The notes under the pieces are model-generated. The model worked only from the letters and a program-made list of their open reading frames with translations. It was not told the DNA's origin and did no database searches. A DNA stretch of 64,000 nucleotides, taken from Megaleporinus macrocephalus (Eukaryota; Chordata; Actinopteri; Characiformes; Anostomidae). The position numbers and the translations under genes are program-made. Each line of letters begins with the position of its first letter. Position 1 is the first letter of the stretch. Shown here in pieces: positions 24,185-37,710 of the stretch. The DNA lies in the NCBI GenBank assembly GCA_021613375.1, contig CM038705.1, forward strand, positions 11,298,711 to 11,362,710. Reading direction: 5' to 3'.

Positions 24185-27100
24185 GTATGTTACAGTGTTA
24201 GGATACGGCAGGCAAGTCTGTATTAGTTGGAAATCTCTGCTGGTACCATGTAATGCACTGTGATGTGAGTCAAGAACAGAAACTTTGTGCTTGTTTAGAA
24301 TGAGGTCTTTAGTGTGACTGTTAACGCTTTAAACAAAGTCTTTTTAAATTAGTATTGTTTTGTCTTTATTTTAAATGTAAAGAACATGTATAAATAGCTT
24401 GAATAAGCCAATGTGTGGGAATACATCACACGTCAGTCAGTCTGTATCATTATTAGTGGTGTAAGAAAATATTGAATATTGGGATATTATGTTTAGTGAT
24501 ACTGTATCGATTCTCAAAAACACAGTATTAATACACAGATTCCTGGCAGACAGTGAATCACTGTGTTGTGTATAAACCTATGAGCACTAGATGCCAGTGT
24601 TGTAATCCATTTTCTGCTCCACTCCAACAGTAACAAGCAGCACAAGGCCGCAATGCTATTGTAAGCATTGGCAAACCTGTTTATATAGTGGTGTATTTTA
24701 ATTGCAGGATGTGAAAAATCGCAGTATATTACTTTGCTAATCATTACTCAAAACAAAGTAAGTGCTTACTGATCTGAATAGCACTCTGAACGAGCTTTGC
24801 TTCACAGTCCATTAACCAATGACTGTCCTAATGCTTTCGATAATGCGTTTTGGGTAAACCAAAAATCCTCACAGTACAGTCAGTTTATTGTCTCTAAAGT
24901 TTGCTTCTTTAGTTTTGCATTGGAACTGTGGGGCTTGTGTAGCTAACCACTCTTTTATCCATGTGTTTCTATCCATCTTTCCACTGACTGTAAGAAGGCA
25001 ACTTAATGTAATGGGTCTGAAATGATGTAGCTACCAAAAAAGCCATGAAAGTAGACAAAAAAGATGCTAATTAATCAAAGAAGCTAGTGTTCTCAGAATA
25101 ATAGACTGACCACCACAGAGCCCAAGCCTCAACAACCTTGAGCAAGTTTGGGATTAGAAACTGTAGTACATCTGTTTCTCTGTATACTTTATCCCTCTAC
25201 CCTGATGGATCATTCTCAGCACTGCTGTCACCCTGACGTGATGCTGGAGTGTTAGTGTGTGTTGCTGGTACAAGTGGATTAGATACAGCAGTGTTGCTGC
25301 TAGATGGAGTAGAGTCCACTAACCAAAAGAAATTCAGCTGTCGACGTCCTTTGGGCAGCGTCCTGTGACCACTGATGAACTACTAGAGGATGACCAACAC
25401 AAACTGTGCAGCAACAGATGAGTAACCATCTCTCACGTAAATGGACCGACAGTGTATGAGTGTCTAATAGAGTGGACAGTGAATGGACACAGTGTTTTAA
25501 AACCCTGACAGCACTTCAGTGTCTGATCCACTCACATCAGCACAACACAAACTAACACACCGCCACCAGTGCTGAGAATAATCTACCACCCAGATAATAT
25601 CTGTTTGTGGTGGTCCTCTGGACAGATGGACTACAGTCTGTAATTGTAAAACTACAAAGTTATATACTAAAATATATTCCCTGCAGTCTATCAAACACAG
25701 GGAAACACAACCTACACATATAACATTTTAATACTAATTACTACATTTAAAATAAACCAAGGCTTATTCTAACCATCATCATTATAGGCTTATTCTAAAT
25801 AGACCAGGTAGAATTAGTAAAGAGGAAAAAAGTGAGAATATAGGAAGAAAGGAAAGAGTTATTTGGTTTTTGAAAATATGGAGGAGCAGTGTTAGGGTGA
25901 TTGACCTGGTGTGTTCTGTAATTAAGGGCCATAACACTAAAGGATCAATAATCTTAAATAAACATCTCACTGTATGCGTATGCCTGTAGTTGTCACTCAC
26001 TATAAAGAATAAGGTAGCCTTTATGACTGATGAAGTCTATCAGAATAAGCATTAATAAACATTTATGTATGGTTAACTGTATGTAGGTGTCATGTTCTCT
26101 GCAGTGAAGTGTTTTCCTGGTAATGTTATGAAATGTAGTAAAATGTCTGTCTGTTGCCATTAATAGGAGCCTGGAGTGGAAAGTGTAGGTCTGTTGGCTG
26201 AAGGTCAGGGAGAACCAGTATCAGAGCCAGCACAGCTCGAGATGGAGCAAACAGACCCAAAAGACCTCTCCCAAAGATCAGAGTTCACAGATGGACTAGC
26301 TGAACATAACAACGCCTCAGAAGCACCTCAGGTTTGCTACAAATTTTTAATTAGTTTAATAAAACAAGATAATAAATGAATCCATCCGTGACTACAGTCC
26401 TCAGTTGGAAAAGGCTGAAGTGCCCTCTCCAGGTTGAAATGACTTCAAGTATCTCGGGGTCTTGTTCACGAGTAAAGGGAGGATGGAGCGGAAGGCTGAC
26501 AGGCAGATTGGTGCTGCGTACTGGTCTCTGTACTGGTCTGTCCTGTTGAAGAGAGAGCTGAGCCAAAAGGCGGCGCTCTCGATTTACCCGTCAATCTGCG
26601 ATCCTACTCTCACCTTCAAAGATAGGGTGAGGAGCTCGATTATAAGGGGGACACTCAGAGTCGAGCCGCTACTGTTGGTTCGCGTATTTGGTTAGGATGC
26701 CTCCTGGACGCCTCCCTGTGGAAGACCCGGGGAGGGATTATGTCTCTCAGCAGGCCTGGGTATGCCTTGGTATCCCCTTGGAGGAGCTAGAGGAGGTGGC
26801 TGGGGAGAGGGAAGTCTGGGTTTCTCTGCTAAGACTGCTACTCCTGCAACCCTGATCCCTGGAAAAGTGGTAGATGATGGACTTTTTCAAGTTCAACTTT
26901 TTGCAGTGTACAGTTTGTAGAGGATTACGCAGCATTTTGTGACATCACAACCATACATTCCTAAATGACTGCCTATTTTCTTTAAATGGACTGATTTTAG
27001 AGATCAACAATTAAAAAATAATAATGTCTTTTCTGTGTTTAAATTGATTTAAAGATTTGAGAGAAAGTGGTTTTACATTAAAATGGAATTAATGTTTTTT

Positions 27101-30100
27101 TTATATGAACTAGAATAAATACATTATAATTAGGGGTGTAACAAAAAATCGGAATATTGAATATCAGGATATTTTGTTTTGTGATACTGTATAGATTCTC
27201 AAAGACAGTATTGATGCACAGATTCCACTGTATCACTGTATGTATTGTATCGCCAGGTTCTTGCCAATACACAGCCCTACTAATAATGTACTCTAATATT
27301 TTAACTATAGTATGATATATATTATTATATATTGTTGTAGAGTGTTGCTGACATTAGGAGGAGTATAGCTGTTACTTTCCAGGTGAAAAGTGGTTGGAGG
27401 TTGTTTCTAAAGTGAGTTGACTGTGAGTCATCAGTAATCAGTGTATTGCTTTGCAGGTAACACCTCTTGAGACCAGTGACGATGCAGCTGTTCCACACAT
27501 TCCCCATCTGAAGGAGCCCACCCTCGGTGCCACTCCAGTTGAGACCCTCACCTGTTTGTCCTCCGACCCTGAGCAGCAAGGCGCCTCTGCTGGTCACTCT
27601 GAAAGCGAACCCCTTCTCAACCCTGACACGGATTCGTTCTCTGACTCGTATGCACACATAAGCCCTCTTCCTGAGTCATCCCTGCATTCTGCAGCACCAC
27701 AGGATGAAGAGAGGCTTTCAGAGGAGGAGGAGAAGTCAGAGCTGAGGAAGATTCTGAGAGAAGGTGAGTACTGGAAACCAGACCTGTGTAGTGTGTAGTA
27801 GTGAAATCAGTTAACATATCCACCTTTTTAAGTAGACACTGTTTCTGTATCTGTTGTTGGTTTATTACACACAGCTACTGAAGATGGTTTTGCACCCTTT
27901 GCCGTAATTCAGTATTTATTCTGGACTGGTTCTTGGGGAAGGCCTCTTTGATGTGGTGAGCAGTACATCTCATCACCAGTCCCAAGACTTAAACTCAGAG
28001 ACTATTGATATTATAACTACTGCTATGATTGGTAAAATATATGGTTATGTAATGTGACTTACCTGTAGTCCTTAGAGGCTCCTTTAGAGGACTCTGGCGA
28101 GAGCAGGTGCTCCTCTTATCCTAGTTGGACGCGCCCACCGATGTAGGGCCGTAGTCCTGTGGCTGATCACAACAGTACAACTGCTATACACGAGCACTTG
28201 AAGCTCAAACATCCCGTAGAGCTTCATCAACACAGCAGCAGGACAGCACCTGTTTACTAGTTTTTCTAATCTTAGCAGATTATTTTAAAATAATTAACAC
28301 GTGTAACATGTTTCTTTCAGTGGTGTCTGTTGAAAAGTGTCATTGCTAACCGTTTCCTAATCGTCCAGTGTAGAACCTAAGACTGTTCTCGATACCGCGG
28401 GAGCTTTAAAACTCATGTAGCTGCTTCTCAAACGAGTCTGTTAAAATATATAGTCCACAAACTGTCTGATTTCTTGTGTGTGAGGCGTGTAGGCGTCATT
28501 TGTGCCTCTAAAAGTCGAGTCAGAGTGTAGACTCTTAGTCTTTAACCATTTATAGATCACGTGCATTAAAGGTAGCCTTTAATATATTAAATCTGGAATA
28601 GCCATGAGTCTGTGATGCGGACCCATAGTAACAATACCATCACTTGATTACTCAGCTATACAGAGGCCTGTTCATGACGTATAGTCATAAAAGTAATGAA
28701 AGCAGAAGACTCTGCAACTAAACAGGGGTGGAGTTTACACCAGGTTACCCATCAAGCTATACGGAAACCTGTTGAAGTTTCTTGCTGGGGACATTCATGA
28801 TAAGCATATGGTAGCTGTTTAAGTATATAAGTAGTTCTTCCTCATGTTCTTCTCGCTCCAGTAACGTTTAAGACATCTGCTTGAGTTTTCACAATCGCGT
28901 TAGCATATGTGAGGTATTTGCACAGATATTTGATAGTCTTGCTACACTGGCACGCTGCAGATGTTCAGTCTACCACTCGATAGCCATCACTGTTGCAAAA
29001 CAAAACATTCCTGAACAGGAGATGCAGCTAAGCTAAAAAAAAACAAACTTGTTTTCTTGAGAGCTGGTTAAAAGACTAATGCTGAATAGGACTGTTGGTG
29101 ACTTTCCAGTTACCACACACTTTATAGCATGAAGTGTATTCAGTACACATCATGTAACGTCTTGCGACCCCAGTTTATAGAAAAACAAATCTTAACATCT
29201 GGATTGGGGCACCTCTACAACTCCTGTGACTTTTACACCAATCGTGATGTCAATTTCTTGCACGTCTTTCATTGAGAAGGACGAGTGACACGAGCAGCCG
29301 CTATTCAGACTGATGTTGGTTATGGGTCTCATTGAAAGGCTAATTGCAGAGTTTGGAGTTTCTGCTTTTGTTTAATTCTTTTATTTATTTATTTTTCTTT
29401 CTTTTGCTAGTTTTAGTTGGAAGATGTACACAGTGCCGATAGACTGCAATCGAGAGGTCTGTCAATGGCCAGTTGTGGCATGAATGACTGCAGCCAGACA
29501 GCCTGAACTGTTCTTTCTGCATTGTGCAGCACTGTGTCCGACAAGCAAGGCTGACTTTGCGTGCATCGTGCCCGGTGCTGTTTATAACCGAATGAGTAAA
29601 TATTAGTCCTGCCCTCAAACATGCCTTGCCTCAGCAGCTTCCTAATATTTGTACTTTCCCCTCCTGCCCCCTTTTTGCTCCGTTTGACTGCACTGCACTG
29701 CACTGTTCTTCTATGTACTGCTGATGAATATGAAGTAACCTTCATTTAAAAAACACATGATCGTATGGACACACTAAGCTATCTGTAGTGCAAAGGAATG
29801 CTGACATTAGTTTACATATGCAGCGGTTTGTTGACCTGTGAGCTGCACGTGAGTGACGCTGCCTTTACTGCCCTTACACAATATCTTATGTTGCCACCCA
29901 ATGACCACTAGGGCTGTGGATTGGTGAGAACCTGGCAAAACAATACATATTGTGATGCAGCCGTTACAGTTCAATATAAAGTGGTATTGCAATATTTTGT
30001 ATGTGTGTTTGTATATACTGTGTATATATTGTACTGCGTGCTAATGTCTGCCAGGAAAGTATGCATGATTTATATTTTATTTATTTATATGTTGAGCTGT

Positions 30101-33100
30101 TTTGCATTTGTGAAGTAGGGTTGAGGCTTTATTGCGCCCTCTTTAATTAATATGAATTATCATAGCTGCACCTAATATAATACTTAAATATTTCAATTAG
30201 AGATGGACCGGTCAGTGTTTTTGAGGCCGATTCCGATCGCCGATCACCTTTCAACGCGTTTGGCCGATAGCCGATGCAGATAGAGGGCGGGGTATACACC
30301 ACGGCAGGGCTACATGTAGTTATTAGTGCAAGCAAGTCATGAAACATGATCTAAACTGGTTTATTACCATTTTTAACCAGCTCATATAAAACAGCATCAT
30401 ATTTTTAACAAAATTAACAGTAAATAAACAAAGTAAATCAAACAAATATCCCCAATACTGCAATCAAGGAAAACTGCTTTCGCGAGGCTCTTTGGTCAGT
30501 TTGTCGAAAATGAAAGGGTATGTGTTTCCACCTAGTGGTTCAGATAGGAATTGCAGGGACCTGGCCGGAGGGGGGTTTCAACGAAACGCTAGCTGTAAAT
30601 ACAGAAATTAAGCTCATTTGTTTAACACCATCAATCGGCTCTCGGGATCGGCTAAATTGGAGAAATATCGGCTGATCACATATTTTGATAAAAAATTTCC
30701 GATACTGATACATCTGATACAGGCGATCGATTTTTCCATCTCTAATTTCAATACTGAAAATGTAACTGTCACTCTTACCGTCTCTGTTTTTCCTCATCAA
30801 CTGAAAACAATGGTAGGCAACCATTTAAGTGAGCATTAGATTAACATGTCAAGGGTGGGTGAAATCTAAGCTTTCTAAGTTTTAATCTAAGTTTTGACGG
30901 AGTTCTCTTTGAATTCTCGTTCAGCACACATTCAACCCTCCACTCGGCGAGGGGGTCTGACGGGCAACTAGGGCTGGGGTGACGCATCGACGTAATCGAT
31001 TTTGAAATTACGTTGATTAGCATACTGAAAGCATATGGATTTAATGCATCTATAGTTGTGGGAGTGTTTCAGACAGAAACACAGATCTTATTAACACGTT
31101 TTATGATTTATACGCCGTCTGGGCACGTTTGAAGTGATATAGCCGTCACTACACTCAGACTTCTCTGCGTCAGCGCCATTGACATGGTTGCTGAGCAACA
31201 CGTCCAGTAGAGGGCATTTTGGAGTAAAACAAGCATGGCATCGGTACATGAGCTGGTAGTTCGTTATTTAGTTCAAAAACGAAGAAAAACGACTGTTTGT
31301 CTGCGCCGTGGAGAAGGTATTTCAGGGAATTTCTAATCAACTCCTACAACCTCCCTTCAAAAAGTCCCGCTGCTTCTTCTTCGTCGTGTCCGTATGGAAG
31401 CCTCCACGGTCTTCAGCGGTATTGCTCCGTCCCGTCCGCATCTATAAGCTTCCCGAAAACGAATGTATGTATGAAATAAACCCTACGTACGGACAGAAGA
31501 CTCACATACTCAGAGTAATCTAAACATTAGTCATTATATTAATAAACTAATTGAAAAAATAACCGTTTGATTAGTTGATTATGAAATTCATTGTTAGGTG
31601 CAGCCCTACGCACATTACAAAATGTTCTGCATGTTGTGTAAAATTACATATTTTCACCAGAGAAGTCACGAAATCGCCCAGTTATTACCTTAGTGCTGCT
31701 TTAATGTTTGTTTAATTGAAGTCTTCTGAATGCAGTGATGAGGTTTGGCTGTTTGAAGCTTTTGACTCTCAGACATCACATTTTTAAGCAGTACATGTTG
31801 AGAGATTTCATTGTCCTTTCAGTAATTGACTCGGCCACTAGAGGGAAGAAACAGAATGATGATGGATGTGGAACAGCTGCTAAGACACAAACTAGACTGA
31901 TTCCATTTCCACAGGGAATTCCAGAAATAGACTTAAATCTGGCAAAGCCTCAGTCTCTGTGTAAGCACACAGCCTCAATTCACAAAAACTTTAAGCATGT
32001 GTGTGTCCAGATGAAAGGGGGCATCTGATTTGTACCAGCTTTTGAAATTGGATGCATGCTGTACATAAATATATGCATCTTTAGTGTTGACTCTTTGAAA
32101 TAGTTGAACAACGGAAAGCTTACAGCTAGAGATGGAAGGATCCATCGGCTATGTATCGGTATCGGACGATTTTTAATCAAAATATGTGATCGGCGATCGG
32201 CCGATATTTCTCCACTTTGGCCGATCCCGAGAGCTGATCGATGGTGAACAAATTAGCCTAATTTCTGTATTTCCAGCTAGCGTTTCATCCAGGAAGATGA
32301 GCTCTGTGTGAAACCCCCTTCAGCCAGCTCCCTGCAATTCATATCTGAACCACTAGATGGTTTTTAACATTTGTAAAATTAGTAAAATTAACGTGTCTTG
32401 TGGGGGGACCAAGACGCTACTAATCTGGTCCGACACTTGTTAGCACGTGCAGCTAGCACAAAACAAACGACCCAGAACACCATGCAGACTAGATCTGACT
32501 GGTACTAACAGTACAGCAGCAACAGCCAGAGAGCTAAAGGAACCACAGCCAGAGTGATTGAGTTTATAGTTCTAGATAAGCAGCTCTTCTCGGCTGTAGA
32601 AGACGTTCATTCTGCCGCTTAATATTCCACCTGGATCCACGCTCTGTCGTTCCTTTAGGAGCTGTATGAAGCGGTTTGCGCCCACATAGACCAACTTCTG
32701 AAAAATAACATTACATCACTGAGCGTAACAAGCGATATATACAGTTCTGACATCAGCCCCACTTCCACGTTAAGCTTAACAGGTCAGTGGATTGATCCAG
32801 ACTTTGAGTTACATAGCATCATAACGATATTTGTTTGATTTACTTTATTTACTAATCTTGTTAAAAATATTATGCTGTTTCATATGAGCTCGTTAATATG
32901 AGCTTGCGCTAATAACTACATGTAGCCCTGCCGTGGCATATAGCCCCGCCCTCTATCGGTATCGGCTATGGGCCGATCGTGCTGAAAGGTGATCGGTGAT
33001 CGGAATCGGCCTCAAAAACATTGATCGGTCCATCTCTAGAAAAAAGTGATTGAGTCATCTTGATGAATTTTTTTTAAATATTGAATATATCACCAGAGTT

Positions 33101-36100
33101 TCTCGCCGGCGGAGAAGCTACGAACGCATATCCGCTCTCTCTCGTTTAATTCATGATGGTTTTCCATTATAGATTTCCCACCAAGTCTGTGCAGCTCCTG
33201 ACCTGCTTTATCAGATTCACGTTTTAACCATGCACTCTGCATGCAGTGCTCTCATGATCTCTGGGAACCCTGCAGGGTTTGTGGTGCCACATGGTCACCT
33301 AAGCCCTGCAGAGTGCGTATTGTATGTACCAGATGATTTTCAGACCCCTGTAGAGCAACAGATGTAGAAAAAAGTGATTTGGTCGGAAGAATAGTCCTTC
33401 ACCATCTTCTCCACAGGCGCGCTAGTGCATGTACAGCAAGAGAACAGCGTGGAGCTGAACGTCTCTTATGCTTTAGTTGTGATTTTGCTGGCATGGTTTG
33501 AGGTTCGAGATGAGTTTTCTATTCATCATGTCTGTGTATACAGTGTAAAGTATTGTATACATGCTTTCCACACACTAGAGTCCAAACCAGATGTGGAGGT
33601 GTCAGAAGAGAAGGGGAATGAGGGTGATGGAATAAGGAGGAGAAAAGTCTCTCTGTTGACTCCTGTGGACCACCGAGACGATGAGGAGGAGGAGGAGGAG
33701 GGCGAAGAAGAACCGTTCAGGCCGCCTCAGAGAGAAGACGACATTGGATTCTCCTTGAACAAGTGCATTTTTGGAGCGGTCATTCTGCTGGGCCTGGGCA
33801 CCATCTTCTTCTCTGGTAAAACCTGAAACCAGCTTGTTTTCACATTGATTATAATGAATATGTGCTGGTCCAGTTAAAGGGCTTTCTGAGATGGAAGTGT
33901 ATTGTTCTGCAGGTGTGTTCATGGATCTGGATGATGGTAGGTAGCATGTATGAGTGGTTGTTTGTATGACCGAGTGGCTGGTAAAGTGCTCCCCTGTAAT
34001 GCATGTTTGTGTTTTCAGTCGTCAATGGAAAAATTATTTTTGTTTCATGTCTGTGGGCAAGACCAAATATTTGGTTGGTACAATGCATAGGTTGATTCTT
34101 CAGTGTTTTGAACTCATTTGACAGCTATTTTAGAACTTTAGAACTACCAATATTTTGGAACGTACAATTTAATACCAAGTGTTCTAGTTATTTTTAGATT
34201 GTTTTGCAACCCTAGTTCTAAAAAAGTTGGGTTGCTGGGCAAAATGTAAATCTTCATAGTAGAACATAGAACACATATCAAGTGAGACATTTTAACATCT
34301 CATGAAAGTTGTTACTTTATTCAGAGCTTAGTAAAGTTGGGATGGGGCAACAAAAGGCTGGAAAAGTAGGTGGTACTAATTAACACATCGACTGGTGGAG
34401 CAATTCAGTCTCATGATTGGGTATAAAAAGAACGTTCTAGAGAGGCAACATCTCTCAGAAACGAAGATGGGCCGAGGGCCAAAGATCCGCACTATAGCAA
34501 ACACTTTGGATATACCGTCATCTACGTAAGAGACAAGCCCCACAGTCAATATTGGATGCTCATGATCTTTGGGCCCTTAGATGCCACTGCATTAAAAACA
34601 GGCATGATTCTATACTGGAAATCACTGCATGGGCTCAGAATCCAATTTTTTTGTGAACACAGTCTGCCGTGCAATCCACAAATTCAAGATAAAGCTGTAT
34701 CATGCAAAGAAAAAGCCATGATCCAGAACAGCCGCCTTCTTCTCTGGGCCAAAGCTCATTTAAAATAGACTGGTCAGATCAATCAAAATTGAAATTCTTT
34801 TTGGAAACCCGTGGACACTGTGTCCTATGTATCCTTATCAGCTCACAGTTCAAAAGCCTGCATCTCTAATGGTATGGGTTTGCATTAGTGCCTAGGGCTT
34901 GGGCAGCTTACACATCTGGAAAGGCACTATCAATGCTGAACAGTACATAGAGGTCTGAGTGTTCATGTGGAGGTCAGTTTGACATCTACCTAAGCATCAT
35001 TGCCAAGCAGATACACCTCTTTGTTGCGGTGGTATTTTCCAATAGCAGTTATAGGATAATGTGTCCTGCCACACTGGACATAGTGTTTGGGAATCCTTTG
35101 AGGAACATGGTGAAGAGTAGAAGTTGTCCCCCCATCTCAATTTGATTAAGCTTTTGTGGGATTTGCTGGAACAAAAAGTCTCATCTACAATGGTTCCACC
35201 TCATAACTCGCAGGATTTATAGGATCTGCTGCTAATGTCTTCATGCCAGATACCACAGGGCTTCTTGTAGAGCTCCTTGTAAGGTCTCGGTGGGTTCAGA
35301 GCAAGTTTTGGCTGCAAGTTGAGGACCAACAGTATATCTAGTCATACTGTTTTGCCTCATCTGTGTATATTGCCAAGCGACAGAAAGCGTTTCACTGACT
35401 TTCTGCAAAGCTCCACTGCTTTCTTGTGTAAAAGGCCACGTAGAATAACATGACTTCAAAAGTTTGACCCTTTCCTTCCTTTAGAACTACACTAATGAGC
35501 CTAAAGGTCTTGTGTGAATAAAAAAATATATCTTTAGCTCCTTACGAACATTCCTAAAGCAAAACATCTTTCTGTGCAACACAGCACAATCTAAACTTGA
35601 GGGTGTAGCTATTAAACCTGAAGAATCACCTGTGTATGCTTTGTTTCATGCATTAAATAAAAAATGACATTAAATGTACTACGTTGGCCCAGGCTGAGAA
35701 TTACAGAGATGGTATTTTATAAGACATGTTGTCTTTTCTTAGCTTTATTTATTTATTTATTAATTTTTTGTGTAAGTGGTATAGATACACTATATTGCCA
35801 AAATGTTTCCAATTGAATTCAGGTGTTCCAATCACTTCCATGACCACAAGTGTATAAAACCAAGCACCTAGACATGCAGACTGCTTCTACACACATTAGT
35901 GAAAGATTGGTGTCGCTCTCAGGATCTCCGTGAACTCCAGCGTGGTACCGTGATAGGACGCCACCTGTCATGAAATTTCCTCCCTACTAAATATTCCACA
36001 GTCGACTGTCAGTGGTGTTATAACAAATATGCTAGCCACGTAAAATGACAGGTCGGCAACTTTCTGCAGAGTCAATTGCTACAGACCTCCATACTTCATG

Positions 36101-37669
36101 TGGCCTTCAGGACAGTGCGTAGAGAGCTTCATGGAATGGGTCTCCAGGCTGAGCAGCTGCAGCCAAGCCTTACATCACCAAGTGCAATGCAAAGCTTTGG
36201 ATGCAGTGGTGTAAAGCACACCGCCACTGGACTCTAGAGCAGCGGAGACGCCTTCTCTGGATTGATGAATCACGCTTCTCTGTCTGGCAGTCCAGTAGAG
36301 GTTTGGCGGTTGCTAGGAGAATGGTACTGCATTATGCCAAGTGTAAAGTTTGGTGGAGGGGGGATTATGGTGTGGGGTTGTTTTCCTTGGCTGGCCTGGA
36401 AAACACAGAGTCCTGACCTCAGCCTAATAAAACACCCTTTGGATGAATTAGAGCGGAGACTGCGAGCCAGACCTTCTAGCCAACATTAGTGTCTTACTGG
36501 TCTTCCAGAAGTGCATTTGTAAGGTCATACATTTCCATAAACACACTCCTAAACCGTGTGGAAGCTATTATTGCTGCAAAGTGTGGACCAACATCATATT
36601 AAACCCTATGGATGAAGAATGGGATGTCACTTAAGTTCATATGCGTGTGAGGGCAGATGAGTGAATACTTTTGGCAATATAGTGTATGTAAAGTGATACA
36701 TTAGAGCTTTAGTTGCACTGCATGTTGAATGTATGAGTGACTGGATGAGAGTGGGCGGGGGGGGTAAATGTTTTATCTTTTGCTTTTTTCTAATGATGCT
36801 TTAAACGTGGTAACGTATGTACCTAATGCAGTAATGCTGATGGCTGTTGCTAAGTATCTTAGGTGCATGTTGAAGCTGTTTAGGGTGCATCGAGAGTCAA
36901 TCATGCATGTGGATGTAAACTAATCGGGCACAGACGCGTCTGATGGATGCTTTTGCTTTATTTACGCACAGATTGTTCTGCTTGTGTGTTTGTTTTTAAG
37001 AAGGGTTTCATGACTAAAGCTGCTCTACTTCAAATCCCGTTACTGTCCGGTTCTATCATTTTTGTCTGACATGTTTTATATACATGTGGTATGATGTTCA
37101 CTTTGTTTTCTTTTGTAGAGAGCGATACTGATGCAAAGGAGCTGAACAGTCCAGACCTTCAAAAGGTTAGCTCGTTTTACAGGACCAATGTCGTCCACCA
37201 GTTACCATAGAGCAAACCGTACACCAAACCGGCTTGCTAATCTGGTTTTTGACACTGTATAGCATCTAGTTATCTATTATATCGGAGATGTACATAATGC
37301 TCAGAAATAAAAGGACAATATTTGTTTAAATTTTTGTGTAATTCACTTGTTGGTGTTCTGAGTGGCTGTGGAATGTTTCAGTGTAAGGAAGTCTGCTAAT
37401 GCGAATAGTATGGAGTTAAATCACCAGAACTTGAACCTAAAATCATGTTTTTGAAAAAAAAAAAAAAGTGTGTGAAATTTGGTGTTATTGAAAATTTTAC
37501 CTGCAAAAATTTTGGTATTTTTGAAATTGAGGTCTTGGAATTTCAGGTAAAAATAATTCAGTTAAAAAAATTCAGGGAAACAAGTGCAGATGTAATCGAA
37601 CTTGCATCTGGCCAATAACAAAATGCGTCTAAGCTCATTGGGAGGGCCGTCTTATCATGGAGCGTGTAT

Positions 37670-37710
<41 letters not shown>

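Noticed and set aside
33425..33826. 133-codon frame as an independent gene
   Set aside because: Its second half is pbxip1 exon 5, and the first half is most simply intron.
36201..36489. Transposase gene
   Set aside because: The Tc1 motifs are spread over two frames with stops; only a relic remains.
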